Below, piece by piece: positions 1 through 12,402 of a DNA stretch of 64,000 nt. The notes under the pieces were generated by a model, which had not been told where the DNA came from, did not search any database, and saw nothing but the letters and a program-made list of their open reading frames with translations. The position numbers and the translations under genes are program-made. The DNA lies in NCBI GenBank assembly GCA_034509735.1, contig JACGWO010000006.1, forward strand, positions 11,051,001-11,115,000, in the 5' to 3' direction. The first letter of the stretch is position 1. Every line of letters begins with the position of its first letter. The stretch comes from Sesamum alatum (Eukaryota; Streptophyta; Magnoliopsida; Lamiales; Pedaliaceae).

Positions 1-384
1 CTTCTCCCCAAATTATTTCTTGCTAGCACAAGGGTTGTTTGCTTTCCGGTGGAGCGAGTGAGATGATTTAGAGGGTCTCTTCTTTGAGATCTTGGTGCAA
101 AACAGGGAACAATGCATGTAGCCGAAACGAAGACAAAACTACAACCGGGTAGGTTCTTTAATTTCGTTTTTTTCGGTTTCAATTCTATGGCCTCCATGTT
201 GTGTTTTATTGAACATGAGATACACCGAACGCCCGGGAGAATCAAGGGCACATCCCTTGATTCGTTTATGTATGTTATGCATTATTTAAATTCCTTTTAA
301 TTATGCTTTGTAATTTTTATTACGCATTCTTTTGCGCTTCCGCTATACGCGCTTATCTCCCGGGACGATCCACATAATCTTTCA
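1..384 (+). repeat. 3' part of the left LTR of element 1
   Basis: Nearly identical to 20793-21177, which ends the right LTR. It ends in CA at 384, directly before a tRNA-Met primer site. The window starts inside the LTR, so its first ~1.9 kb is not visible. Confidence 0.92.
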
Positions 385-385
385 G

Positions 386-397
386 TGGTATCAGAGC
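386..397 (+). promoter_or_regulatory. Primer binding site (initiator tRNA-Met), element 1
   Basis: TGGTATCAGAGC begins two bases after the LTR end. This is the usual plant copia primer site, complementary to the 3' end of initiator tRNA-Met, where minus-strand DNA synthesis starts. Confidence 0.93.
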
Positions 398-1907
398 CTG
401 GTTCGGTGTATAGGCTAGAATTCTATGTGCTATGTGCGTTTAAGCATGATAAACGTGGTTTAATTTACGTTTATAGCATATTTATCGTAGATATTTATTG
501 GCGTTTAATTTTGCATGGGATTTTGGATCTTGGTTTTCTTGAATGTGTTAATACATGTTTTAGGGTTGAATTTATCTTGTGGTTCAGAAAATAGCATGAA
601 AAAATCGAAAAAGAGTGAAAAACGGCGAACCGACAGCAGCAGCACGTTGGCCGCGCGTGCAGGCAGGGGCCTGCGCGCCTAGCGTGCGTGGATAGCGCGC
701 GCGCTGTGCCGACCGCGCGCGCGGCCGCGCGCGCAAGCGCTAGGCGCAGACGCGCGATGGGCGCACGCGCCTGGCCGGTCGGCAGTGCCGTTTTCCATTT
801 CTCTCCCATTTTTGGCTCGTTTTTCAAAACTGTTTTTACTGAATTATTTTTATGGTATTTTATGCATTATTCTGAACCAGTTGACTTAGAATATTTATTT
901 TTTGAGATTTGGAATTTCCTAAAATAAATATTGCTTGGTTGATGAGGAAAGAGTTTCCTAACAAGATTTAATTTTTGCAATGGTTGCACCAATGATCAAA
1001 ATTCATATGTGAAATTTCGCAATACTTTCTGCGTTTTATGATGTTGGACATCATGGTTATTTTATGGTTTGAGCATGAGTAGATCTTAACATGTATTAAT
1101 ATTGCACAAAAATGTTGGATTTTGGGATTCTTGAATATATGAGCATATTCTTGAATTGTTGGTTTTTGTGTTTTCAGAAAATTTGATTTTTCTGTATAAT
1201 TCTTGGAATTTTTCTGAATTAATTAACTTGGGGCATTTTAATTTTGGTTGAGATTTTATATTTCATAAAATTAATATTGCCTTGTTAATTATGGAAACGG
1301 TTTTTTCCAACAAAAATCATTGTGCATAGGTTGCACTATTATCCAATGTTCGGTGTGAATATTTTACATGTAGTTTCTGCATTTATTTTATGGTATGGAT
1401 TATCATGGATGTTGGTATAGCATATTTTACGTGGGATATGTATTTGTGTTAATTGATTTGACAAAGGATGATCACAAAGCCCCCAGACCGCATGTATGGT
1501 TTATTTACATTTATTTGTTAGGTTGTGGCCTGTGTGCCTCTTTATTTTCCTCTCTGTCTCTCTTCTAGTTGCCTTGGAATAATAAGGCTTTCTCTCTCCC
1601 TCCTAATGTACTCCCCCCAAATGTTTAATTGGGGTTTTCTTATTTTATGATGTAATGAGAGTAGAATTAGGGGTGAGGTTTTATTTTGTAAATAAAAGCT
1701 GCAAGAGAAGACAAGCCCAAGGTGTTGGAGGCCCATGGAAGTAGCCATCAGATAGCCCACGGAGGATCCATGGAGAAGGAGCCCGGTGTAGCCCCAAGAT
1801 GGAGAGCCCAAGAAGATAAAGAGGATTTACAAGGCCCATTTCATGTAATGGGTTATTAAATCTTGTAATAGCGTAGGGCCTACCCTTAGATTGACCATAG
1901 ATCCACT
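398..1907 (+). other. Non-coding leader of element 1 (5' part)
   Basis: About 1.5 kb between primer site and gag with no convincing ORF. It aligns in order with the leaders of element A (read on the minus strand, 10129 down to 8077) and element 3 (26961-28847): an AT-rich stretch, a CpG-rich block (about 620-790), more AT-rich sequence, then a conserved segment near 1470-1907. The leader stops at 1907, where element A begins, and its 3' part resumes at 15441. Some leader present in the other two elements is missing between these points. Confidence 0.7.
620..792. other. CpG-rich block in the leader of element 1
   Basis: Roughly 170 bp of alternating GC sequence with many GCGC and CGCG words, rich in self-complementary stretches, inside otherwise AT-rich leader. 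Open frames on both strands here come from the base composition and match no protein I know. Blocks of the same composition sit at the same leader position in element A (9595-9860) and element 3 (27195-27430). Confidence 0.75.
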
Positions 1908-4155
1908 TGAAAGAATCGGGTACGGCCCGGGAACACAACGGAAGCGTAAAAAACGTTAATTTAAGACATAATTTAAATTGGATTCAAAGGGGTGTTCCCT
2001 TTGAAGTTCCCGGGCGTTCGGTGTTTTGTCAAAGCACAAACAACAAAATAAAACATGCAGGACATGTGGCTTAAAAGGAGAAAAACAAAATTGCACAAAA
2101 TGTAAAAGGAAACCAACCTTTATCCGTTTATGTAGAACGTGTTCGTGCGTTGTTCCTTTCTTTTCCTTCTTCGTTCGTCCACTTGAGAGCTCAACGTAGA
2201 ACTCCTCTAATGCGATCCACACCACACTATGGATTTATTTCTACTCTATTGCTAGATAGAAAATAGAAACAAAGAAGAAGAAACAATTCCAAAGAAAGCA
2301 CTATCGATTAGTGTACCTTGGAATGTTTTTGTGCAATCTTCTCTAAGAAGTATGAACACTAAAAAGAGAGAATTTTCAGAGAGTATTTTGGCCTAAAATC
2401 TCCAGCAAAAATGAAGCAAGTGATATCAATTGTGTCTAGCAAAGTAGTTTTGTGTATATGGAATATAGTGTTCAAAAAAAACCACCTACACAAGTAACCT
2501 CCAAGGCAACTTCCACATACACACACTTCTAGCATATCCACTACACATGATAGCAAAGAAAAACCACCCACAAAAGGGCAAAAATTCGTGCACATCATGT
2601 ACATATATGGAAGAGTTGAAACTCTTCCTTAACTAGCTTCAACTTGCATGAAAAAATGGACTTGGACCTTTATGTTTTTGGACTTGTATTTAATCAAATT
2701 AAATAAAGTCCAAACATATATCCATTGGGCATTAATTAATCTAATTAATTTCAATCCAATTGAAGCCCAATTATTTATTTAATCCAATTAAATAAACATA
2801 AGTCCAAATCAAGAATAATTAATCCAATCAACTATTCTAGCCAAAACCCGATAAATTAATCCAATTAATTCAAAGGTTCTTAGTCCAAAAAAAAAAATTA
2901 ACTAATCCAATTAATTAATTCTTGGACCATCCATCAAATGGATTTCTCAATAAATGATCCAATCATTTATTTTCTCTCTTGAATAAATTTAATCCGATTA
3001 AATTTATTCGCTTCTTCTAGAATTAATTCCAAATTAATTCCGCCAAATCCAAAGTGATTTGTGTGTGACTCATTAGGTTCACCCTCAGCTAGACTTGGGC
3101 TTGTGTCCAACACAATAGATCAATTAAATCCAATTTAATTAATTGTTTTTTCGATTAACCATTAATCGAAAAAACGCCCGTCACCATGGGTGGCCGTCTA
3201 GCAACGGTCCATGGCACTAGAGACTAGGTGAATGTTGGCGTGAACATTTAGGCTCCCGAGTTCCATACGAGTACGGTCCTTCCATCATCCGTCTCCCGGT
3301 CTAAGTCTAAGGCATGGAATTGGACGTCGGTTCCCATCCTGGACAAGACAACTATGCTCAGTAACTCGAGGCACGTTTACTCTATCGATCGACGTGGGAA
3401 ACCATTCCCTACTCGACCAATCGCTGTGGCCACAGACTTATAAGAGTTTAAACTGTCTCAGAGCGCATAGGAGACTCGACTGTCATATACTGACAGGTGA
3501 CGGATCCTATCTTGGAATCCACCGTCCTCAATACATATTCCGACTGCACTGTATAAGGCTTATGATGAACGTATCCCAGATACAGACATCCCTTGCCAGA
3601 TGCTAGATACAACCATCATATGCATGTGACTGCCATGATTCCTCAAGTCCGAGGACTAATCTCGTACTATCGGAGCCGGGAATGCCAGTCATACCGACCA
3701 AGCCTCCAAGGCTTCCATATGACGATTCCCGCGAGTCAGTTCAGTCAGCTGACATCCTTGTCAACTAACCCACTAATATTGCATAGACGTCCAACGTCTG
3801 TCGCCGATGAAACACGGCACTCATCCAATGAATGCAATCCTTAGTGCAAGTCTGTATAGGACTCTTGATGCCCTGTCTCAAGGTCCTCGACTTGGAACAT
3901 TTCAGACCTAACCCTCAGAAGTTGGTTTCATAGCTGCCATCCAATGCGCAACCCAACTACATGGGTTGTTTGTTTGGCCTGTGGGCTTTGTTGTGATGTT
4001 AATGGAATAAACATAAATAGCGAGCACAACAAATGGAACTGCCAAACATGAATACTCACTTTATTCATATAAGAATATTACAATTACAATGACATTGTCA
4101 GAAATAGATTACATCAAGGCCAATCTAATTGGCTTTCCGGTCACCTATTCTAACA
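1908..4155 (-). repeat. 3' LTR of element A
   Basis: Starts TGAAAGAATC and ends CTATTCTAACA on the + strand, giving the standard TG...CA termini. Flanked on the right by the reverse complement of a polypurine tract and on the left by element 1 leader; the 5 bases at 1903-1907 are ccact, but the matching flank was lost in the 15440 deletion. A minus-strand TATA-like sequence (catatatg) lies near 2604-2612. Confidence 0.93.
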
Positions 4156-4170
4156 ATCTCCCACTTGACC
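4156..4170 (-). promoter_or_regulatory. Polypurine tract, element A full copy
   Basis: On the minus strand this reads GGTCAAGTGGGAGAT, immediately upstream of the 3' LTR. It is the plus-strand primer for reverse transcription. It also abuts the stop codon of pol at 4171-4173. Confidence 0.9.
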
Positions 4171-6285
4171 CTAAAGCCAATCACTCATGACCCTCAAACC
4201 CATCTTCCCAAGATGCTGAGTATGAGCAACCTGCGACACTGGCTTGGTAAGCGGATCTGCCGTATTTTCTGCCGATGTGACTCGGTCCATCCGAACGTCA
4301 CCTCTTCCCACCATCTCTCTAAGCAGATGGTAGCGTCTAAGAATGTGTTTGGATCGGTGATGAGATCTCGGTTCCTTCGCTTGCGCTATAGCCCCGTTGT
4401 TATCACAGAAGATAACTACTGGCTCGGCAATGCTAGGCACTACACCCAACTCTTGGATGTAGTTTTTCATCCAAACCGCCTCCTTAGCTGCTTCCGAAGC
4501 CGCTATGTACTCAGCTTCCGTGGTGGAATCAGCTGTAGTATCCTGCTTGGAACTTTTCCAAGCCACCACACCACTATTCAGCCTGAATACAAATCCAGAT
4601 TGAGACTTGGCATCATCCTCATCAGACTGGAAGCTAGCGTCGCTGTAGCCTTCCAGAATCAACTCTCCACCACCGTAAACCAAGAACATATCCTTAGTCC
4701 TTCTCAGGTACTTAAGAATGGTCTTGACTGCAGTCCAGTGAGCCTCACCAGCACAAGCCTGATATCTGCTCGTTACGCTCAAAGCGAAAGCGACATCGGG
4801 CCTTGTGCACTGCACAGCATACTGTATGCTGCCTACGGCGGAAGCATAGGGGATGTCCAACATCCTTCTAACTTCCTCATCAGTCTTAGGAGACTGCTTC
4901 TTGGACAGTTTAACCCCATGCCTCATAGGAAGGAATCCTCGTTTGGAGTTTTCCATCTTGAATCTCTTCAAGACTTTCTCAACATACGAGGTTTGGGTCA
5001 TTCCTAACATCCTTTTAGATCTATCCCGGATAATCTTGATGCCTAGGATGTAGGAAGCATCACCCAAATCCTTCATGGAGAATTGTGTGGATAACCATGC
5101 TTTCGTGTCACCTAACATCTTTACATCATTCCCAATGAGTAAGATGTCGTCCACATAAAGAACTAGGAACGCAACCGAGCTCCCACTGACCTTCTTGTAT
5201 ACACAAGGGTCGAACTCGTTCTTGATGAAATCATAACCCCGTATGACTTCATCAAAACGGATATTCCAACTTCGGGAAGCTTGTTTGAGACCATAGATGG
5301 ACCTTTGGAGATGGCAGACCTTCTGCTCTTCTCCAACAGATGTGAAACCCTCCGGTTGATCCATATAGATCTCTTCCTCAACAAATCCATTAAGGAAGGC
5401 CGTTTTCACGTCCATCTGCCATATTTCATAGTCATACCATGCAGCTATGGCAAGCATAATCCGAATGGACTTAGCCATGGCTACGGGCGAATAGGTTTCC
5501 TCAAAATCGACCCCAGGCCGCTGAGTATAACCTTTTGCCACAAGCCTGGCCTTGAAGGTAGTCACCTCCCCATCAGCTCCAAGCTTACGTTTGTAGACCC
5601 ATTTACACCCGACGGGCTTGACACCCTTGGGTGGATCTACTAAGGTCCAAACCTTGTTTGAACTCATAGAGTCCATTTCGGATTTCATGGCCTCAACCCA
5701 TTTTCCCGAATCGATGTCCGACATCGCTTCTCCGTAGGTCTTTGGATCATTGTCTAACTGACCGGTCAGACCCAGAAACCCATACCTATCAGGTTGATGG
5801 GAAACTCTAGTCGACCTTCGGAGGACAGGAATATCGTCAGTGGGAACTACAGGTGCAGATGATGTCGCTGCATCCGTTTGAGGTATTGCCTCACTTGATT
5901 CCTCAAGGAGCAATTCCTCACGACGGGTATCTGCTGGAAAACCCTTTTCCAGGAACACTGCGTTTCTCGAGACAAAAACCTTTTGCTCGGAAGGATCATA
6001 AAAATAATACCCCGCAGTTTCCTTAGGATAACCCACGAACCTGCACAAACTAGACCTCGAGTCCAGTTTGTCTCCCACTAGTCTTTTGACGTATGCAGGG
6101 CTACCCCACACTCTCAAGTACTTGTAGGAAGCAGGCTTGCCATGCCATATCTGATATGGCGTCTGGGCCACAGTCTTAGAAGGCGCCATGTTTAATAACT
6201 TGGCCGCCGTCTCAAGAGCATAACCCCAGAAGGATAAGGGCAGTTCGGTAAAACTCATCATGGATCGAACCATGTCCAAACAAGG
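4171..6285 (-). pseudogene. Element A pol, C-terminal part: integrase end, reverse transcriptase and RNase H
   Basis: A 702-codon open frame on the minus strand, not interrupted internally. In order it encodes the integrase C-terminal tail (YLRVWGSPAYVKRL), a linker, the copia reverse transcriptase (PVGCKWVYKRK, KARLVAKGYTQ, WQMDVKTAFLNG, IYGLKQASRSW and the catalytic YVDD in LVLYVDDILLIG) and RNase H (GYSDAS, TEAEYIAA, FCDNNGAI, KHILRRYH). The product copies element RNA into DNA inside virus-like particles. The frame is cut off from the upstream gag-integrase frame by one extra A near 6277 (aaa where copy 2 has aa), so the Met at its start is not the natural start. Restricted to this segment, all key catalytic motifs look intact. 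Confidence 0.92.
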
Positions 6286-7741
6286 TTCGATTCCTCCTTT
6301 CAGAGACGCCGTTCAGTTGTGGCGTTCCGGGAGGAGTCCATTGAGAGAGAATCCCATTCTCTTTTAAGTAATCCAAGAATTCCCCACTCAAATACTCACC
6401 ACCTCGATCCGATCGAAGGGCTTTAATTTTGCGACCAGTTTGGTTTTCAACTTCAAGCCTGAACTCTTTAAACCTTCCAAAAGCCTCAGACTTGTACCTC
6501 ATAAGGTAAACATAACCATACCGTGAGTGATCATCGGTAAAAGTTATGAAGTAAGAAAACCCTCCTCTGGCCTGTGTATTTAGTGGTCCACAGACATCTG
6601 AATGGATCAAATCCAACAGACCACTGGCAAGCATGCTTTGTCCAACAAAGGGCTTCTTGGTCATTTTCCCTTTTAGACAAGACTCACAGGCCGGTAGATG
6701 GTCCAAATCATCTATTTCTAGACTCTTTGAGTCCACCAACCTCCTAATCCTGTCTTGAGAGATGTGACCTAGCCTTGCATGCCAAATCTGTGCGTTTTCT
6801 TGATTATCCATTTTTCGTTTGTTTTGAGCAGTCATGATCAAATCACGCTGTTGAAGAATATAAAGACCATTATGAAGTTTACCTAGCAGATGTGAAGAAC
6901 CATTCTTCATCAAATAAAAACAATTTTTATTGATCATGAACTCAAAACCAGCATTGTCCAACAACGGTATTGAAATGATATTCTTGATCATGCTAGGTAC
7001 ATAATAGCAATCTTTTAATTCTATCCTAACTTGATCACTAACAACTAAGTGGACTAGACCTACAGCTTCAGCAGCAATAGCCTTGCCATCACCCAGCCTC
7101 AGCACGACCTCGTCCCTACTTAGCTTTCTGCTTCTTTCCAGCACCTGCAAATCATTGCAGATGTGAGCTCCACAGCCGGTATCCAATACCCAAGAAGCAG
7201 AATTAGTAATCATGTTAACCTCAATAACAAACATACCTTGATTGGAGAGGAGCTTGGGGCAGTCCCTCTTCCAATGCCCTCTTCCATGGCAATGCATGCA
7301 AACATCATTTGCCCTCGATTGCTGCGGTCCAACCTTTCCCTTTCCTTTGCCCATCCCCACTGGGGCAACAGGAGCGCTAGCAGCGGCTTTTGCCTTTCCC
7401 TTCTTCCTCTTCCAGCGTCCGGCCCTCTTGCCTTTCGCCTTAGAGGTCGAAGCCTCCCCAACCAGTATCGCCGGCGCAGACCTTTTGGTCGTTGCTTCGA
7501 ACTGGGTCAACATGTTTATCTCGTGTATGGACTTCTCAAGCCCATTCATGTTGTAATTCACGACAAAAGGGTCGTAAGAGGGAGGAAGAGACTGAAGGAT
7601 CACATCTATATATGTATCATTATCAAGCCCAACTTTGAGATCCTCGAGTTTTTCCACAAAGGAAAGCATCTTGATCCCATGTTCATGTACAGAGGATCCT
7701 TCAGTCATCTTGGTGCCGAAAAAATGCTTTTGTGGCGGCAT
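6212..7741 (-). pseudogene. Element A gag C-terminus, protease and integrase
   Basis: A 509-codon minus-strand frame. Residues ~1-110 are the end of gag, followed by a basic linker and a zinc knuckle (CMHCHGRGHWKRDC), the aspartic protease (VLDTGCGAHIC), the GAG-pre-integrase zinc-binding region (IWHARLGHIS ... CESCLKGK) and the integrase core with its three acidic residues (HSDVCGP, RSDRGGEY, NGVSERRN). It would process the polyprotein and insert the DNA copy. It ends in a shifted frame (after RNRTL) because of the one-base insertion near 6277. It also lacks the gag N-terminus, which lies in another frame upstream. Confidence 0.92.
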
Positions 7742-8076
7742 ATCTAATATGCCTATCCGGAACCACGTACATATCCTGTAAGCGGAGCATTATCGCGTTG
7801 GCATGGTCCAGCCTATCATACTGCTTCTGGATCTCATTGGTCATGGATGCCAGTATGATGCTGCGTACCTTGCGGTCATCCTCATGCCATTTTTTCGAAC
7901 GTCAAACGCTCTTCTGGCGAGGAACCTTCCGGCAAGGTTACGGGAAATGGCTTATCCAGAACATAAGCCTGGTTTTCGTAATCGAGGACAATCCTCAGAT
8001 TACACAGCCAATCGTTGTAGTTTGTTCCATTAAACTTATTAGTCTCCATAATCATAGATAACGGGTTCTTAGACAT
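7742..8076 (-). pseudogene. Element A gag, N-terminal part with two frameshifts
   Basis: Gag starts at 8076 with MSKNPLSMIMETNKFNGTNY, a typical copia gag opening (FNGTNYxxW). The frame is lost near 7885, where a run of A is one base longer than in element 3, and shifts again near 7735 in a run of T. Comparison with the uninterrupted gag of element 3 (28848 onwards) shows the intervening codons are conserved in content. Gag forms the virus-like particle. Both breaks are homopolymer length changes and could be recent mutations or sequence errors. Confidence 0.88.
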
Positions 8077-10129
8077 CTACATTCAAAAGTGTAAAGCAGA
8101 AATTAGCAAACGAATTGTAATATTAATTCAAGTTTATGACATGGTCTTTAGTCATTAACCCTCCCACTATTTCTACGAAAGCCCACCACTCTCAAGTGGG
8201 GTTTCGGGAAACCATTTCCTAGTGGGCTTGGGATCCACAAACGCAATTCTCCATGCCCCGCTTTTACGATTCACATAGAAAACGCTTTGTGGGAGGTATC
8301 CAATACCATTCTCATCCAATGAGATTCCCAAGATATTTTGCCTCACCTCTTTCACATGATTCCGAGGACTCCAAGCGAATCATGTTACTTCGGCGTTAGG
8401 CCCGACCCATCAACCAAATCATATCTCAACTGTCGCCCCCCACGACTCGTGAGACAGGGAAACAAGAGCATATTCCTTTGTTCGTAACAATAATGCAGCT
8501 TTCTTTCATTCCAAAACGTGCCACGACTCGTGAGACCACGCTTTAGAGGAAAGTAGCTTCCTCATTACATTATTACGGATGGAAGGCTTGGAATAATCAA
8601 ACCATTTGATTTAATTCCATTTTGGGCCTAATATTTACTTGGACCATCCAAGTGAGAGTTCATCATTTTATTAAGACCGAGACCTCATCATGATTAGTAT
8701 TTTGCATGCTCAAGATTTATACATATAATGTAATAAGATGCATTCCAAACACACCGTACATCAAAGCATAAAAAAAAAAAACTTAAGCACATGCAAAACA
8801 AGCCTAGCACGCCCCTGTTAGGATGATCACAAGCCCATTCCTAAGTGATCCACTGAGCCCGCAGTGGATCTATGGTCAAATTAGGGTAGACCTACACTAT
8901 TACAATATTTACATCCCATTATCATTCTAATGGGGCCTTGTAAAAACTTCCTCCTTTGTTCTTCTTGACCTTCCATCATGGGCTCCTTCCACCGGACCTT
9001 CATCTCCTTGGAAGCTTACAATTAATAAAAATAAATCCTCACCATCTAATCTACTCTCATTACAACTTAAAAGAAACCCCAATCATAAGTCGGGGGAGTA
9101 CATTAATAGAGAGAAAGAAAGCCTTATTATTCCAAGGCTAAAAACGATAGAGAGAAGAAAAACAAAGAGGCACGCAGGCCTCACCCAACAATAAATTAAA
9201 CCATACATAGGCTAAAAAGGGCTAGTGATCATCCTTATTGTTTATCAAATAAACAACAACCACAAAGCACATTTACATCAAATATAAATATGCCAACACA
9301 TAAATACATACAATGTATTTATAACAAGATATCCAATATCTAACCATAAACATAATTAAGTGCAGAAAATAATATATTAATAATGCAATTGAAAAAATGG
9401 ATATCACCCATACATCCAATGTATAAACCATTTTAGTTTGGAAACCATTTCCAAAATAATCTAAGGCATCAAAAATAATTTTAGAAAAATCCAATTTAAC
9501 TAAAATTAAAATATGCCAAAATTACTAACATTCAGAAAACAGCAGAAATCAGAAAATTGAAATTTTTCACGAAAAACGATGCAAAACGGCCTAGACGTCC
9601 CAGACCGGCCGACTGCCGGCCGCACGCGCGCGCGCAGGCACCTCTGCCTGCGCTGCGCGCCCAGCGCACAGCGCCTGCGCGCAGCGCACGCCCGCGCGCG
9701 CTGGGCGCGCGCATGCGCGCAGGCCGCCTGCCTGCGCTGCCCGCCAGCACGCACGGCTAGCGGGTGCGCGCGCCAGGCAGCGCGCGCAGGTCACTGCCCG
9801 CGCGCGCGCCCGGCCTGCGCGCCTGCTGGCCCAGTGACCGGCCGGCAGGCAGCAGCAAGCAGACGGCTGCTGAACTTTTCCAAAATTTTTTTGTTTTTTT
9901 TTTAAATTTCTGCTGTAAAACTGAACTAAAAACATGCATTTACAGAAAATCAAATTCTCATAAAATGCATAGATATCCATAATTTCAAAACCAAAATTAA
10001 CATATATTTTCATACATTTAATCATGCTAGAAAAACCATAAAACATGCTTTCCAAAAGCATTTAAAACACGTTCAACATGCTTTACACATAATAACATGT
10101 AAATCCTTAAAGCCACAACACCGAACCGG
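8077..10129 (-). other. Non-coding leader of element A
   Basis: About 2 kb between primer site and gag on the minus strand, with no convincing coding frame. The gag-proximal 350 bp and the segment around 8820-9200 match the leaders of elements 1 and 3. The centre (9595-9860) is a CpG-rich block. A leader this long is unusual beside textbook copia elements and may hold packaging or dimerisation signals; that is inference. Confidence 0.75.
9595..9860. other. CpG-rich structured block in the leader of element A
   Basis: About 265 bp made largely of GCGCGC, CCGGC and CTGCGC words, flanked by AT-rich sequence. Many overlapping complementary runs predict very strong secondary structure on either strand. 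Open frames here are low-complexity Ala/Arg/Gly/Cys strings and are not called as genes. Confidence 0.8.
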
Positions 10130-10141
10130 GCTCTGATACCA
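10130..10141 (-). promoter_or_regulatory. Primer binding site (initiator tRNA-Met), element A
   Basis: The + strand reads gctctgatacca, the reverse complement of TGGTATCAGAGC, one base inside the LTR that starts at 10143. Confidence 0.93.
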
Positions 10142-10142
10142 C

Positions 10143-12387
10143 TGAAAGAATCGGGTACGGCCCGGGAACACAACGGAAGCGTAAAAAACGTTAATTTAAG
10201 ACATAATTTAAATTGGATTCAAAGGGGTGTTCCCTTTGAAGTTCCCGGGCGTTCGGTGTTTTGTCAAAGCACAAACAACAAAATAAAACATGCAGGACAT
10301 GTGGCTTAAAAGGAGAAAAACAAAATTGCACAAAATGTAAAAGGAAACCAACCTTTATCCGTTTATGTAGAACGTGTTCGTGCGTTGTTCCTTTCTTTTC
10401 CTTCTTCGTTCTTCCACTTGAGAGCTCAACGTAGAACTCCTCTAATGCGATCCACACCACACTATGGATTTATTTCTACTCTATTGCTAGATAGAAAATA
10501 GAAACAAAGAAGAAGAAACAATTCCAAAGTAAGCACTATCGATTAGTGTACCTTGGAATGTTTTTGTTCAATCTTCTCTAAGAAGTATGAACACTAAAAG
10601 AGAGAATTTTCAGAGAGTATTTTGGCCTAAAATCTCCAGCAAAAATGAAGCAAGTGATATCAATTGTGTCTAGCAAAGTAGTTTTGTGTATATGGAATGT
10701 AGTGTTCAAAAAAACCACCTACACAAGTAACCTCCAAGGCAACTTCCACATACACACACTTCTAGCATATCCACTACACATGATAGCAAAGAAAAACCAC
10801 CCACAAAAGGGCAAAAGTTCGTGCACATCATGTACATATATGGAAGAGTTGAAACTCTTCCTTAACTAGCTTCAACTTGCATGAAAAAATGGACTTGGAC
10901 CTTTATGTTTTTGGACTTGTATTTAATCAAATTAAATAAAGTCCAAACATATATCCATTGGGCATTAATTAATCTAATTAATTTCAATCCAATTGAAGCC
11001 CAATTATTTATTTAATCCAATTAAATAAACATAAGTCCAAATCAAGAATAATTAATCCAATCAACTATTCTAGCCAAAAACCCGATAAATTAATCCAATT
11101 AATTCAAAGGTTCTTAGTCCAAAAAAAAAATTAACTAATCCAATTAATTAATTCTTGGACCATCCATCAAATGGATTTCTCAATAAATGATCCAATCATT
11201 TATTTTCTCTCTTGAATAAATTTAATCCGATTAAATTTATTCGCTTCTTCTAGAATTAATTCCAAATTAATTCCGCCAAATCCAAAGTGATTTGTGTGTG
11301 ACTCATTAGGTTCACCCTCAGCTAGACTTGGGCTTGTGTCCAACACAATAGATCAATTAAATCCAATTTAATTAATTGTTTTTCGATTAACCATTAATCG
11401 AAAAAACGCCCGTCACCATGGGTGGCCGTCTAGCAACGGTCCATGGCACTAGAGACTAGGTGAATGTTGGCGTGAACATTTAGGCTCCCGAGTTCCATAC
11501 GAGTACGGTCCTTCCATCATCCGTCTCCCGGTCTAAGTCTAAGGCATGGAATTGGACGTCGGTTCCCATTCTGGACAAGACAACTATGCTCAGTAACTCG
11601 AGGCACGTTTACTCTATCGATCGACGTGGGAAACCATTCCCTACTCGACCAATCGCTGTGGCCACAGACTTATAAGAGTTTAAACTGTCTCAGAGCGCAT
11701 AGGAGACTCGACTGTCATATACTGACAGGTGACGGATCCTATCTTGGAATCTACCGTCCTCAATACATATTCCGACTGCACTATATAAGGCTTATGATGA
11801 ACGTATCCCAGATAAAGACATCCCTTGCCAGATGCTAGATACAACCATCATATGCATGTGACTGCCATGATTCCTCAAGTCCGAGGACTAATCTCGTACT
11901 ATCGGAGCCGGGAATGCCAGTCATACCGACCAAGCCTCCAAGGCTTCCATATGACGATTCCCGCGAGTCAGTTCAGTCAGCTGACATCCTTGTCAACTAA
12001 CCCACTAATATTGCATAGACGTCCAACGTCTGTCGCCGATGAAACACGGCACTCATCCAATGAATGCAATCCTTAGTGCAAGTCTGTATAGGACTCTTGA
12101 TGCCCTGTCTCAAGGTCCTCGACTTGGAACATTTCAGACCTAACCCTCAGAAGTTGGTTTCATAGCTGCCATCCAATGCGCAACCCAACTACATGGGTTG
12201 TTTGTTTGGCCTGTGGGCTTTGTTGTGATGTTAATGGAATAAACATAAATAGCGAGCACAACAAATGGAACTGCCAAACATGAATACTCACTTTATTCAT
12301 ATAAGAATATTACAATTACAATGACATTGTCAGAAATAGATTACATCAAGGCCAATCTAATTGGCTTTCCGGTCACCTATTCTAACA
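10143..12387 (-). repeat. Middle LTR of element A (5' LTR of the full copy)
   Basis: 2245 bp, TG...CA, nearly identical to 1908-4155. It is shared by the full copy on its left (as 5' LTR, next to the primer site) and the partial copy on its right (as 3' LTR, next to a polypurine tract), the signature of recombination between LTRs of tandem or sibling copies. Confidence 0.93.
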
Positions 12388-12402
12388 ATCTCCCACTTGA
12401 CC
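12388..12402 (-). promoter_or_regulatory. Polypurine tract, element A partial copy
   Basis: Identical to the tract at 4156-4170 and placed between the middle LTR and the pol stop codon at 12403-12405. Confidence 0.9.

Noticed and set aside
495..927. Open frames on both strands in the leader of element 1
   Set aside because: Same composition effect in the CpG-rich block; not conserved.
3394..3844. Small + strand frames in the LTR, repeated at 11626-12076
   Set aside because: LTR sequence, antisense to element transcription, no domain; duplication follows the LTR.
4129..5643. Long + strand open frames (292 and 120 codons) opposite element A pol
   Set aside because: Mirror frames of a conserved reverse transcriptase; repeated at 12835-13878 simply because the pol is duplicated.
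7163..8061. + strand frames opposite element A gag
   Set aside because: Shadows of gag and zinc-knuckle coding sequence on the minus strand.
9506..10061. Several overlapping open frames on both strands (Ala/Arg/Cys-rich)
   Set aside because: They exist only because CpG-rich DNA lacks stop codons; no domain and no conservation with the other leaders.
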